DNA of 32,243 nucleotides from Argonema galeatum A003/A1 (GTDB taxonomy: Bacteria > Cyanobacteriota > Cyanobacteriia > Cyanobacteriales > Aerosakkonemataceae): the NCBI RefSeq assembly GCF_023333595.1, contig NZ_JAIQZM010000046.1, forward strand, positions 1-32,243. Reading direction: 5' to 3'. The notes under the pieces were generated by a model. The model had not been told where the DNA came from. It saw nothing but the letters and a program-made list of their open reading frames with translations, and ran no database searches. The position numbers and the translations under genes were made by a program. Positions within the stretch are counted from its first letter, which is position 1. Each line of letters starts with the position of its first letter. This document shows positions 1-7,401 of this stretch, one piece after another.

Positions 1-172
1 GCAGAGGGGCAGAGGGGCAGAGGGGCAGAGGAGCAGAGGGGCAGAGGGGCAGAGGGGCAGAGGGGCAGAGGAGCAGAGGGGCAGAGGAGCAGAGGGGCAG
101 AGGAGCAGAGGGGCAGAGGAGCAGAGGAGCAGAGGGGCAGAGGAGCAGAGGGGCAGAGGGGCAGAGGGGCAG
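1..172. repeat. Octamer tandem repeat (GCAGAGGG/GCAGAGGA)
   Basis: About 21 head-to-tail copies of an 8-bp unit, GCAGAGGG or GCAGAGGA, run from the window edge to about 172, so the left end is not seen. The mix of the two variants is irregular. The same unit recurs, inverted, near 13288-13444 and inside the ABC ATPase gene near 16029-16120. There are no spacers, so this is not a CRISPR array. It is probably a slippage-prone microsatellite. Confidence 0.95.
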
Positions 173-203
173 AATCTTCCCCCTTTTCCCTCTTTCCCTC
201 TTT

Positions 204-260
204 CCCTAGCCCCTAGCCCCTAGCCCCTAGCCCCTAACCCCTAGTCCCTAGTTCCTAGCC
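204..260. repeat. Heptamer tandem repeat (CCCTAGC)
   Basis: About eight copies of a 7-bp unit, CCCTAGC with variants such as CCCTAAC and CCCTAGT, end a few bases before the stop codon of the carboxypeptidase gene. The sequence resembles the short tandemly repeated repetitive (STRR) heptamers known in cyanobacteria. The same heptamer, in the GGGGCTA orientation, is found near 13172-13213, 19935-19960 and 28658. Confidence 0.9.
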
Positions 261-267
261 CAGTCGC

Positions 268-1104
268 TTAGTTTTTAATTTTTAGTTGTTTGGCTTTGTA
301 AAAAGTTTCTAAGCTGTCGCGATCGCCCACAAACCTCCAGTGCCAAGGCTCATAACTGACGCCTTGTGCATTGTTTTTCGGGAACGACATCTCAAAACTA
401 TAGCGAGCCGCATTAGCCTGGAGCCACCTGAAGGCAGCAGTCTTTTCAAAATTGGGACTCAGGTTGGTTGCCGGTACTCTACCATCCCCAACATCGAGGG
501 CATAACCCGTGTGGTGTTCGCTGTAACCGGGCGGCGCACTGACGGTTGCTCGTTCTGCGGCTACCTGTCCCCGCTGTGCTTTAACGTCAAAAAACAGGTG
601 CTGCTGTTCCGCCACTGAGCGAAAGCCCGAAATCGGCACCAAAATGACACCTTGTGCCCTAGCTCCTGCCACCATAGCGTTATACTTCTGGGCAGCGGCT
701 TTGCGTAGCTTAAAGCGACCATCCCCCGCAATGGGTTGAAGTTCTGCGGAGGGAGCTTCTTTGTAAGCAAAGTGTCCGGATTTTCCTAAGACTATATCCG
801 GCTCGCGGGGGGAACTGCTGAGAGCCTCCTTTGAAGTTAGACTTGGTTCGGCGGTGGATGTTGCTTCACTCTTTTGAGCTGTCGCTGTCTGAGAGGAAGA
901 TTGAGACAAACTGGCGAACCACAGACCAATAAAAAGAGCGAACGCTCCCCAACCCACCAATAGTCCCATTAACCACATTCGTTGCCAAGGACGCTGGGGT
1001 AATGGAGACGGCGCTTCCCTTAAAGCCTCAGGAATATCATCCATTGAGGGAGCCGCTACCTTTGATGGCTTTCCAGACAAGCTGGCATTATCCACACCAT
1101 TCAC
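268..1104 (-). CDS. VanY-type D,D-carboxypeptidase (peptidase M15B), membrane-anchored
   Basis: A 278-aa protein likely to trim the terminal D-Ala of peptidoglycan stem peptides in the periplasm. Residues 41-65 form one hydrophobic segment, preceded by a cytoplasmic tail rich in Pro and Arg and followed by a Ser/Thr/Ala-rich linker (66-100). The catalytic domain spans about 110-270. It has SGFRS (159-163), the zinc-binding SEHHTGYALD (195-204, matching the family pattern SxHxxGxAxD) and EPWHW (252-256), which holds the expected Glu and His. All key residues are present. The chosen start is a GTG that directly abuts an AGGA; ATG at residue 21 is an alternative, and both give the same mature domain. 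The gene is alone on its strand. The family call is firm; the exact substrate is inferred. Confidence 0.88.
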   Translation of the reverse strand: MNGVDNASLSGKPSKVAAPSMDDIPEALREAPSPLPQRPWQRMWLMGLLVGWGAFALFIGLWFASLSQSSSQTATAQKSEATSTAEPSLTSKEALSSSPREPDIVLGKSGHFAYKEAPSAELQPIAGDGRFKLRKAAAQKYNAMVAGARAQGVILVPISGFRSVAEQQHLFFDVKAQRGQVAAERATVSAPPGYSEHHTGYALDVGDGRVPATNLSPNFEKTAAFRWLQANAARYSFEMSFPKNNAQGVSYEPWHWRFVGDRDSLETFYKAKQLKIKN

Positions 1105-1193
1105 TCCTGCACTTAAGATCGAAACCGAACGCTAAAGAAATTGTAACGGGTCATTGGGAAGGGAAGATTGCAGATTGCACATTTAATTAAAAC

Positions 1194-1302
1194 AGGACTT
1201 AGGCAAAAACCAAGGTTTTGCCCCCTAGCCCCCAAATCTGGGGGAACAGGACTTTTCTCCCCCCAGATTTGGGGGGCTGGGGGGGCGAAAAGCTTAAGTC
1301 CT
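1194..1302. repeat. MITE-like interspersed repeat with AGGACTTA ends
   Basis: A 109-bp element starts with AGGACTTAGGC and ends with the near inverted copy AGCTTAAGTCCT. Inside are C-rich and G-rich arms around the sequence AAATCTGGGGG and its inverse, so the whole can fold back on itself. A second member with the same ends and the same GGTTTTGCCCCC motif lies at 18884-19044. No transposase is present; it is probably a non-autonomous repeat in the gap before the AEC permease. Confidence 0.75.
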
Positions 1303-1396
1303 ATAACATCTAAAATTCCCTTGTCATTGGTCAAAAGCACTCGGACAACTGACGACTGATAACGGACTGCTACTATTTCCTTTAACTTCAGCCACC

Positions 1397-2347
1397 ATGT
1401 CCAGTCCGGAAATTAAGCTTTTGGAACTCTATATGCCGATCGCAGGAGGAGTTCTCCTGGGATGGTTTCTAGGCTGTATCCTGCCTAAAAGCGTGCCCGC
1501 TTATTTGGGCCAGTTTCTCTTCTGGATCGGAGTCCCGATTAGTATTGTGGCGTTTCTGCGACGCACTAATTTATCGGGGCCGATTTGGATCGCACCAGTG
1601 GCAGCTTGGGCGGCAATTCTATTGGGGGCTGGACTTGCTTGGGCGGGGATTCAGATCCGAGCATCTTTTCAATCTAATGTTGGTGTTGAAACCGATCGCG
1701 AAGAGCAGAATCAGGGCAGCTTCCTATTGGCATCAATGGTGGGCAATACAGGCTACTTAGGCTATCCCGTAACCCTTGCCCTAGTTGGACAGGAATACTT
1801 TGGGTGGGCGGTCTTCTACGACTTGCTGGGCAGCACGCTGGGAACTTACGGGTTGGGCGTTGCTCTTGCTGCTCGTTTTGGTACGGGGGCGAATAGTTTT
1901 GGACAATTACTCGGTGCGGTTCTGAAAACTCCCGCTCTGTGGAGTTTGGGATTTGGACTGGCTTTCCGACTCGTGCCCCTACCAGATTTAGTTGATACCA
2001 GCTTACAGCGGTTTGGGTGGACGGTAATAGCGCTGTCCCTAATGCTAATTGGAATGCGGCTGAGCCAGTTATCTTCTTGGGGCGGTGTGCGACAGGCGTC
2101 CATTTCCTTGGCGATTAAAATGCTGCTGGTTCCTTTAGTTTTGGGGTACGGATTGCGTGGGTTGGGTGTGACTGGGTTACCTCTGCTGGTAATCTTGTTG
2201 CAAATGGCAATGCCGCCAGCTTTTGCGACTCTGATTATTGCGGAAGCTTACGATCTCGATCGCGATTTAGCCGTAACTGCGATCGCACTTGGTACGGCTT
2301 TACTCTTCTTCACTCTCCCGATTTGGCTATGGCTGTTTGGAGTTTAA
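1397..2347 (+). CDS. AEC (auxin efflux carrier) family permease
   Basis: A 316-aa integral membrane protein with about ten hydrophobic segments spread over its whole length, starting with MPIAGGVLLGWFLGCILP. It belongs to the Mem_trans/AEC family, whose members move organic acids, auxin-like compounds or amino-acid derivatives across the inner membrane. Family-like features are the PAYLGQFLFWIGVPISI stretch near 35-50, the SMVGNTGYLGYPV motif near 113-125 and the MAMPPAFATLIIAEAY segment near 270-286. The length is typical. The ATG start lies after a 290-bp gap holding a MITE-like repeat. Its last 21 bp overlap the convergent phosphoribosyltransferase gene. The substrate cannot be told from sequence. 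Confidence 0.85.
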   Translation: MSSPEIKLLELYMPIAGGVLLGWFLGCILPKSVPAYLGQFLFWIGVPISIVAFLRRTNLSGPIWIAPVAAWAAILLGAGLAWAGIQIRASFQSNVGVETDREEQNQGSFLLASMVGNTGYLGYPVTLALVGQEYFGWAVFYDLLGSTLGTYGLGVALAARFGTGANSFGQLLGAVLKTPALWSLGFGLAFRLVPLPDLVDTSLQRFGWTVIALSLMLIGMRLSQLSSWGGVRQASISLAIKMLLVPLVLGYGLRGLGVTGLPLLVILLQMAMPPAFATLIIAEAYDLDRDLAVTAIALGTALLFFTLPIWLWLFGV

Positions 2348-2884
2348 AGCTGCCGGATAAGATGCTGCCAGATCGGCTATATTCATATTCTCGTAGGGTT
2401 CAAAAGGTTGATGAATCCAGGGGCTATCCGGTAAATAGTCCACGCAGTAATCTGGGGCAATTTCAGAGCAGCCTTTGTACCAGAGTACCGCTGTCCGAAT
2501 TTCTTCGATTTGGGAACCATAATTGCGCTTTAGCCAGACAACGCTCTGCTGGAGAGTTGTGCCAGAATCTACTAAGTCATCGACTAAAAGGATATGGCTG
2601 CCGAGTTGGTCATTGGTCATAGTTATGTGAGAGGAAAATGTGAGATCGCCTCGCACTCGGTTCTCGAAACCACCGTAAGATGAGGCAGCCAGAATTGCCA
2701 GCGGATATCGGTAAATCCGAGATAGAGTATCGCCAATTCGCAATCCACCCCTAGCAAGACAGATAATCTGGTTGAAGTTCCAGTCGGACTGATAGATTTT
2801 GACGGCCAAGTGTTCGATCTTAGAGTAGTAGTCTGGCCAAGAGACGTATATGTCGGGCATAAGTGACGCGATCGTATATATCAT
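2327..2884 (-). CDS. Phosphoribosyltransferase (PRTase type I fold)
   Basis: A 185-aa protein of the type I phosphoribosyltransferase fold, similar in size and layout to purine (xanthine/guanine/hypoxanthine) phosphoribosyltransferases. The PRPP-binding loop is HILLVDDLVDSGTTL (97-111), with the two adjacent Asp residues and the DSGTT turn that bind PRPP. ICLARGGLRIGD (41-52) forms the usual first loop. The purine substrate is inferred from family likeness only. Translation may begin at the ATG at 2884 or at a second ATG eight codons later (MPDIYVSW). The gene ends inside the convergent AEC permease gene, overlapping by 21 bp. Confidence 0.85.
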   Translation of the reverse strand: MIYTIASLMPDIYVSWPDYYSKIEHLAVKIYQSDWNFNQIICLARGGLRIGDTLSRIYRYPLAILAASSYGGFENRVRGDLTFSSHITMTNDQLGSHILLVDDLVDSGTTLQQSVVWLKRNYGSQIEEIRTAVLWYKGCSEIAPDYCVDYLPDSPWIHQPFEPYENMNIADLAASYPAALNSKQP

Positions 2885-2920
2885 GCTACCAGTTTAAAGA
2901 AAAACTGTAGAGTACTTTAC

Positions 2921-3037
2921 TTATTCGCCCAGCAATTGAGCGAAGCGTTTTAACACGCTTACAACAGTATACAAATCATTACCCCGCTGGAGCGCAAACG
3001 GATAGGACTCAGCATATTTTGGCTTACCTTGTTTCAT
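2921..3037 (-). CDS. Candidate 38-aa ORF coupled to the NB-ARC gene
   Basis: A short ORF begins MKQGKPKYAESYP and ends RFAQLLGE. Its ATG overlaps the TGA stop of the NB-ARC ORF as TGATG, the layout used for translational coupling. Composition looks protein-like, but no family is recognised. It could be a real small protein or the tail of a decayed gene. Confidence 0.3.
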   Translation of the reverse strand: MKQGKPKYAESYPFALQRGNDLYTVVSVLKRFAQLLGE

Positions 3038-3098
3038 CAGCCTGAACTTCCGCTGGCAATTGTTTCAGCACTTCGTAGTTGACAACAAGTTCTAACAT
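3024..3098 (-). pseudogene. Possible remnant ORF (24 aa) in another frame within the NB-ARC 3' end
   Basis: In a different frame from the NB-ARC ORF, an ATG opens a 24-aa reading MLELVVNYEVLKQLPAEVQA followed by DETR and a stop. It reads more like natural protein than the overlapping NB-ARC tail (RTCCQLRSAETIASGSSG). This suggests that the NB-ARC gene was joined to a fragment of another gene, perhaps a small antitoxin-like one, or that a frameshift lies near 3100. Nothing confirms expression. Confidence 0.25.
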
Positions 3099-4419
3099 AT
3101 ACTTGAATAATAAGAGATAAATCAAACAATATCTTCTCTCCTTCTATTCTTTTGAGTAAATAACGTTGGCTCAAAGATTGTAACCCATTCATCAAATCCA
3201 TTGATGATAGAGATAAACTTTCTCTTAAATCTTCTCTTAACACAGGTCGATCAAATTTAGTTAATTGTAAAATAATCTCTAGTTCTATCGGTGATATTCG
3301 TTTGAATAATTCAGTGAAGCGTGATTTCATATCTTTAGTGACAATTATACCATCTTCATTCAAAAAATCAGCAACTTTCCCATTAAATATATTTTTAATT
3401 AAATTCGCAATATCTTTTAAATCAACCGGATTACCTTCATATAGTTCAATCAGCTTTGACCAGCTTGACTCGTCTTTTAACTTCAGGCTTTTCAGTATTT
3501 CGGTATTGTTTAAGCCTTGTAACTCTAAGCATTTAATAGGGTATAATTCTTCATCTAAGCAGAGCATTTCTTGGCATTGTTCTTGACTGATTAAGATTAA
3601 AGTACTTTGATGTTCTATATCTGTCATCATTTTAATCAAGTTTTGATAGTTCTTATATTCCGGTTTGAATTGTCCTGCCAATTGTCCACTGACAAATAAT
3701 TCTTCCACATCATCAAGGATAATTAAACATCTTTGCTGGCGTAAAAGGTTAAAAAATTGAGTTAATTTATTGTCAGATTGAATAAGCTCGGTATTGATAC
3801 CTGTGAAAATTTCAGTAAGAATACCATCTAAAGACTGGGATAGTTTGAGAGTTTTCCAGATAACTACATCAAATTGTTGTATATTTAGGTCAACAAACTG
3901 TTTAACTAGGGTAGTTTTACCAATTCCACTTAATCCTAAAACTGAGATGAGACGAGTATTTTGGTTAGTTAGCCAATCGGATAGGGTTTGAAGTTCGGTT
4001 GCGCGCTCGTAGAAATGAGTAATTTTCGGTGCTAGGGTTAAATCGTGATATCTTCTGTTTTTGTTCGTTTTCTCTTCATTATTGATAGATTGATTTGGAT
4101 CTGCTGGAGGATAAAACGGACAATAAGTAATATTTGTATTTACACCAACAAAATGAGGAGAATTTATAACTCTTTCTAACGTCCAAGAAAAATTAGATTT
4201 ATTGATATCTTCATTTAGCTGTTCAGATAAAATTTTAAATAACTTCCGGCTAACATCTCCAACATAGTTTTTATCATACCCAGATTCATCTGCAATTTGA
4301 TTGTAACTTTTCCCTTGCCAAACTCCTTGAATGACAGTTTTTTGCAGATCGTCTAGGTGTTCACCCGTTTGTTTCTCGACTAACCGATCTACAAATTGTA
4401 AAACTTCCGTAATAGTCAT
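3037..4419 (-). CDS. Stand-alone HTH + NB-ARC ATPase, lacking sensor repeats
   Basis: A 460-aa STAND-class NTPase. Residues 1-70 are a helix-turn-helix region like the N-terminal domain seen in vWA-MoxR-associated (vMAP) and NB-ARC proteins of cyanobacteria (KSYNQIADESGYDKNYVGDV). A linker (75-135) leads to the NB-ARC domain, with Walker A GLSGIGKTT (162-170) and Walker B CLIILDDVEE (231-240). A winged-helix-like segment follows near 370-430. Related proteins normally continue into WD40 or TPR repeats; none follow here, and the last 20 residues look atypical, so the gene may be truncated. It is more AT-rich than its neighbours, hinting at transfer. It is divergent from the exported-protein cluster. 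Role in signalling or conflict is inferred from the family. Confidence 0.8.
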   Translation of the reverse strand: MTITEVLQFVDRLVEKQTGEHLDDLQKTVIQGVWQGKSYNQIADESGYDKNYVGDVSRKLFKILSEQLNEDINKSNFSWTLERVINSPHFVGVNTNITYCPFYPPADPNQSINNEEKTNKNRRYHDLTLAPKITHFYERATELQTLSDWLTNQNTRLISVLGLSGIGKTTLVKQFVDLNIQQFDVVIWKTLKLSQSLDGILTEIFTGINTELIQSDNKLTQFFNLLRQQRCLIILDDVEELFVSGQLAGQFKPEYKNYQNLIKMMTDIEHQSTLILISQEQCQEMLCLDEELYPIKCLELQGLNNTEILKSLKLKDESSWSKLIELYEGNPVDLKDIANLIKNIFNGKVADFLNEDGIIVTKDMKSRFTELFKRISPIELEIILQLTKFDRPVLREDLRESLSLSSMDLMNGLQSLSQRYLLKRIEGEKILFDLSLIIQVYVRTCCQLRSAETIASGSSG

Positions 4420-4652
4420 AGAGGTTAGGTAGGATAATGGTTTTGGGGATTATAGCTTAGTATAAGCCAATAAAATCAAGTTTTTTCTGGGTTTTACTTA
4501 AAAATTTGTTATAAAAATCCCATCAAATCTGTTTTTTTCAATTGGTAGCGTTTAGCACCGGGGATTTACTATAAGACTGTGCCATTTTACTGGTCAGATA
4601 AAGTTCTACTTTTTTAACCAAAACAACGCAAGCAGTAGAGAGCAGGGAAAAA

Positions 4653-5171
4653 ATGAAGTTTATTCGTAAAGTTGCCGCAATTGGGGCGATATGCCTGGTT
4701 TTTGCGGGATCGGCTTGGCAAGTAGCGCAAGGACAACAGCGCACCACTTCTCTATTTTCAACTGGTTGCGTTCGGCGCGGAACTATGGACAGCAGTCAGC
4801 AGGATATTTCTATAGGTAGACAGGCATTTACCGAAATTTTTTATATTTATAGTGGATATAACTCATTAATTACCTGTAGAATTAGACCTGCTGGCTCTCA
4901 AGCAAGGTTTAAAACTCTTCGTCTAGCTTTTGGTATTGCTGATGACATAAGGGCCAACAAACCAGTAGATGTAAACGTTTATCTGGATGGAAATCTCGCT
5001 GCGTCTAAAACTCTGTCCGTAGGCGAAAAATCGCTTTTATTATTGGATGTCAGCAAAGTCAGTAGTGTTGCCATAGAAACTCCGAACAATAACGATAGTG
5101 TATATACAAAAGTTTCATTTGTTCAAGCCCTACTTGAGCCTATTTCCTCATCTCCAGGTCGCAGGCAGTAA
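4653..5171 (+). CDS. Secreted protein of unknown function (Sec signal; NPCBM-like core)
   Basis: A 172-aa protein with a clear Sec signal peptide: basic MKFIRK, hydrophobic AAIGAICLVFAGSA, and likely cleavage after about residue 28 (AQGQQ). The mature part has the pattern VDVNVYLDGNLAASKTLSVG followed by a hydrophobic strand ending near DVSKVSSVAIET. This recalls NPCBM-type beta-sandwich carbohydrate-binding modules, but the match is by eye and weak. Two cysteines (GCVRRG and TCRIRP) could form a disulfide. The ATG follows a purine-rich AGGGAAAAA ribosome site. The next gene starts 2 bp after the stop, so the three genes to 6476 look like one operon. I do not recognise a named family. Confidence 0.7.
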   Translation: MKFIRKVAAIGAICLVFAGSAWQVAQGQQRTTSLFSTGCVRRGTMDSSQQDISIGRQAFTEIFYIYSGYNSLITCRIRPAGSQARFKTLRLAFGIADDIRANKPVDVNVYLDGNLAASKTLSVGEKSLLLLDVSKVSSVAIETPNNNDSVYTKVSFVQALLEPISSSPGRRQ

Positions 5172-5173
5172 TT

Positions 5174-5902
5174 ATGAGTATCAGCAGACGTAAATTTACT
5201 CAGTTAGCTATTGTAGGTGGCGCTTCCCTAGCAACTACCTCTGGTATATTTTTCCCTAAACCAGCAGAAGCGTTTATTTTCGGCTTTCTGCTGAGAGCAT
5301 TAACATCCCGTGCTGTTTTTGGTACTTTGCTACGCTTTGCTGCTGGCAGAATTATTCGAGGTGCATTATCCGAGGCATTTGGCCCTTCTGAAGAAGAACT
5401 TTTGGCAATTCAACTAGCTGACCGGGATTTTGTTGAGCGTCAATTCAGAGAAAACAAAACCGAACTTGCACGCGCTCAAACTAATATTTTCTGGGGGCAA
5501 CAAAGACAAGATAAGTGGGGGCCAAATGTGGGTTTTGGTTTTGTTCAAAAGTATCAAGGTGAAACTAGCACCGCTAAAATTACTGGCCCTACAATGACAG
5601 GCATTCATATTGCCAGTCAAGTGCTAGGTAAACAGGGACTTTCTCCTAATCAGGTTGCAGACTCATTGTTACCCGTAAATTCTCAATTTGATGATTGGTG
5701 TAGTTGGGAAGGAGATAGTTTTCCTGATGCAACTGGGAACCGAAATGTTTGTTTTCAAAACTATCGTACAGTCATGGGCGAAGTTACTTCTCGCTATGAG
5801 TTAATTCAACCTGGTCGCGGTGGACGTGGTAATGTTGAGCTAATTGTTGAAGCTGGTGGTCAGCCGCGCCGGGAAATCATTGTTGAAGTCAAATTTGCAT
5901 AA
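5174..5902 (+). CDS. Tat-exported protein of unknown function
   Basis: A 242-aa protein beginning MSISRRKFTQLAIVGGASLA. The twin-arginine SRRKF motif followed by a hydrophobic stretch and PAEA cleavage site near residue 33 marks a Tat signal, so it is probably exported folded, perhaps with a cofactor or partner. A second hydrophobic, Arg-containing region (residues 34-68, FIFGFLLRALTSRAVFGTLL) follows. The remainder (75-242) is soluble, with two Cys in DDWCSW and NVCFQN. No family is recognised. It sits 2 bp after the first exported gene and 10 bp before the third, which supports joint function. Confidence 0.7.
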   Translation: MSISRRKFTQLAIVGGASLATTSGIFFPKPAEAFIFGFLLRALTSRAVFGTLLRFAAGRIIRGALSEAFGPSEEELLAIQLADRDFVERQFRENKTELARAQTNIFWGQQRQDKWGPNVGFGFVQKYQGETSTAKITGPTMTGIHIASQVLGKQGLSPNQVADSLLPVNSQFDDWCSWEGDSFPDATGNRNVCFQNYRTVMGEVTSRYELIQPGRGGRGNVELIVEAGGQPRREIIVEVKFA

Positions 5903-5912
5903 TTTTTTAGCT

Positions 5913-6476
5913 ATGAGGAGACCTCTAAAACTAACTGCTTCTTTACTTATCCTTCTGGGATTATCTTTTCAAGCTGAAGCTAAAATTTTATACACATCTC
6001 AGGAATCTGCAAGTGAAATACCGATTTTACTTGCAGATGGTGTAAATGAAATTTTAGTTAGCAGAGAAACTATCATCCCAAGACCTAGAAGAAGTGATTT
6101 GAATGATGCTTTGAGAGGATTCAGAACGCAAACTTTTAGAGTAAGTCGTTCTGTAGATTTTACTTTAAACAGAGACGGAATGCGGCATATTCTCCAAAGT
6201 CATCATCCTAATTATTGGGATGGTTCACAAGAACAGTATCAAACATTTTTTGATGAAGATATGGATGTTCGTGATATTGTAGGAGCAATTAGAAAGGTAG
6301 TAAATGAAAATAGGGAAATATTAAATGGTGTGACTGCTAATCGGCAGTGTCAAATTACTGGAACATTAGGTATATTAAATCGAAAAAATTATGTTTTAGG
6401 TATAAAATCCGGCAGGCTCATAGGTCAGTTTTTTCCAAAACATCGGAATTACCGACTTACAAACCCCTGTCGGTAG
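5913..6476 (+). CDS. Exported protein with a toxin-like C-terminal domain (possible BECR/EndoU-type nuclease)
   Basis: A 187-aa protein. The frame stays open upstream to 5844, but the ATG at 5913 gives a clean Sec signal peptide (MRRPLKLTASLLILLGLSFQ, cleavage near AEA) and sits 10 bp after the previous gene, so I prefer it. The C-terminal part (about residues 88-182) holds MRHILQSHHPNYWDG, then QTFFDEDMDVRDIVGAIRKV, then NYVLGIKSGRLIGQFFP. This order (HIL..H, FF....di..aI, Y..G...G...QF.P) resembles small nuclease domains at the C-termini of polymorphic toxins (the BECR/EndoU-like group). That link is pattern memory, not a search. Two cysteines are present (RQCQ and the C-terminal NPCR). No immunity gene is obvious next to it. 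Confidence 0.6.
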   Translation: MRRPLKLTASLLILLGLSFQAEAKILYTSQESASEIPILLADGVNEILVSRETIIPRPRRSDLNDALRGFRTQTFRVSRSVDFTLNRDGMRHILQSHHPNYWDGSQEQYQTFFDEDMDVRDIVGAIRKVVNENREILNGVTANRQCQITGTLGILNRKNYVLGIKSGRLIGQFFPKHRNYRLTNPCR

Positions 6477-6543
6477 ATAAAGTATTTTTTTTGCTATTAT
6501 TCAGCTTTTAATTTCTTACGATCGCTACCCATCCAAAACAATA

Positions 6544-7182
6544 TCAAATCCCCTGCCCATAACCAACAATCTGCTCAACAGTAATCTCTAAATCTGGGAA
6601 AACCCGCGACTCAATCCTCTGTTTCCCTGTAAAACTCTGAAACTCATATTCTCTTTCCACTAAAATACTACGCGAATTAACCAATTGTCCGATCGCAATC
6701 GTAGGTTCTTCAATTTTCGGATTCCTGCGGTTAGGATAGCGATCGACAGTAAACAGCGGGTCAACAATCCACAACTCACTTACTCCAAAAGCAGCATACC
6801 ACAGGGGTTTATGCCGATAGTCCTCTTGCCAATTCGTACTGACAATTTCAATTACAACGCTGGGTGATTCCCTCAATACCGCTTCTGATTGAGTCTGGCG
6901 ATTCCAAGAATCCCCATTAATTGCAATTAAGTCGGGTTTGCGAGTATCTTTTGGCCCTAATTGCAGTACGGGTTTTGGATGCACCAGCAGTCCGAGTTGG
7001 CGGCGTCTGCTTTCCATTCGCAATTCTACCATCAGTTCGGAACGCAGATTTTCGTGTTCCCCTGAAGGTTCTACCATCACAGATATCCTTCCGTCGATAA
7101 GTTCGTATTCCTGTCCTTCCGGGAGGTCTAGGTTAAGAAACTCTTCTACGGTATAAGTCTGGAATTGCGCCGCAACAACCAT
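6544..7182 (-). CDS. Uma2 family protein (DUF820, restriction-endonuclease-like fold)
   Basis: A 212-aa protein of the Uma2 family, very abundant in cyanobacteria and predicted to have a PD-(D/E)XK nuclease fold; the cellular role is unknown. Family landmarks are YTVEEFLNLDLPEGQEYELIDG near the start, the KPDLIAI strand, SPSVVIEIVS and the W/Y-rich ELWIVDPLF segment. The expected Asp and Glu of the nuclease core lie in PDLIAI and VVIEIVS. The frame is open to a TTG two codons upstream, but the ATG at 7182 has an AGGA about 8 bases before it, so I use it. It is convergent with the exported cluster. Such genes occur as scattered paralogues, so it need not belong to a neighbour's pathway. Confidence 0.85.
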   Translation of the reverse strand: MVVAAQFQTYTVEEFLNLDLPEGQEYELIDGRISVMVEPSGEHENLRSELMVELRMESRRRQLGLLVHPKPVLQLGPKDTRKPDLIAINGDSWNRQTQSEAVLRESPSVVIEIVSTNWQEDYRHKPLWYAAFGVSELWIVDPLFTVDRYPNRRNPKIEEPTIAIGQLVNSRSILVEREYEFQSFTGKQRIESRVFPDLEITVEQIVGYGQGI

Positions 7183-7401
7183 AGTCAAGTCCTGGCAGTT
7201 GGTTATATAATTTTATCCTTAAGTTTCATAACCTACAACTTCCTCCCGATGGAATGTTGTGCATTTCGTATAGTAAAAAGTTCGATCGCTCAAACCAAAA
7301 GGGACGGCTTCCCCTCACCGGAGGCGCTAAGCCAAACAAAAATATAGCGTTTGGCAGCAGTTGAGCCTAAAATTAGCCAAGTACAATCCATCGCCCTTAG
7401 T

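Noticed and set aside
1..172. Possible CRISPR array
   Set aside because: Units are 8 bp and directly contiguous with no spacers, so it is a microsatellite.
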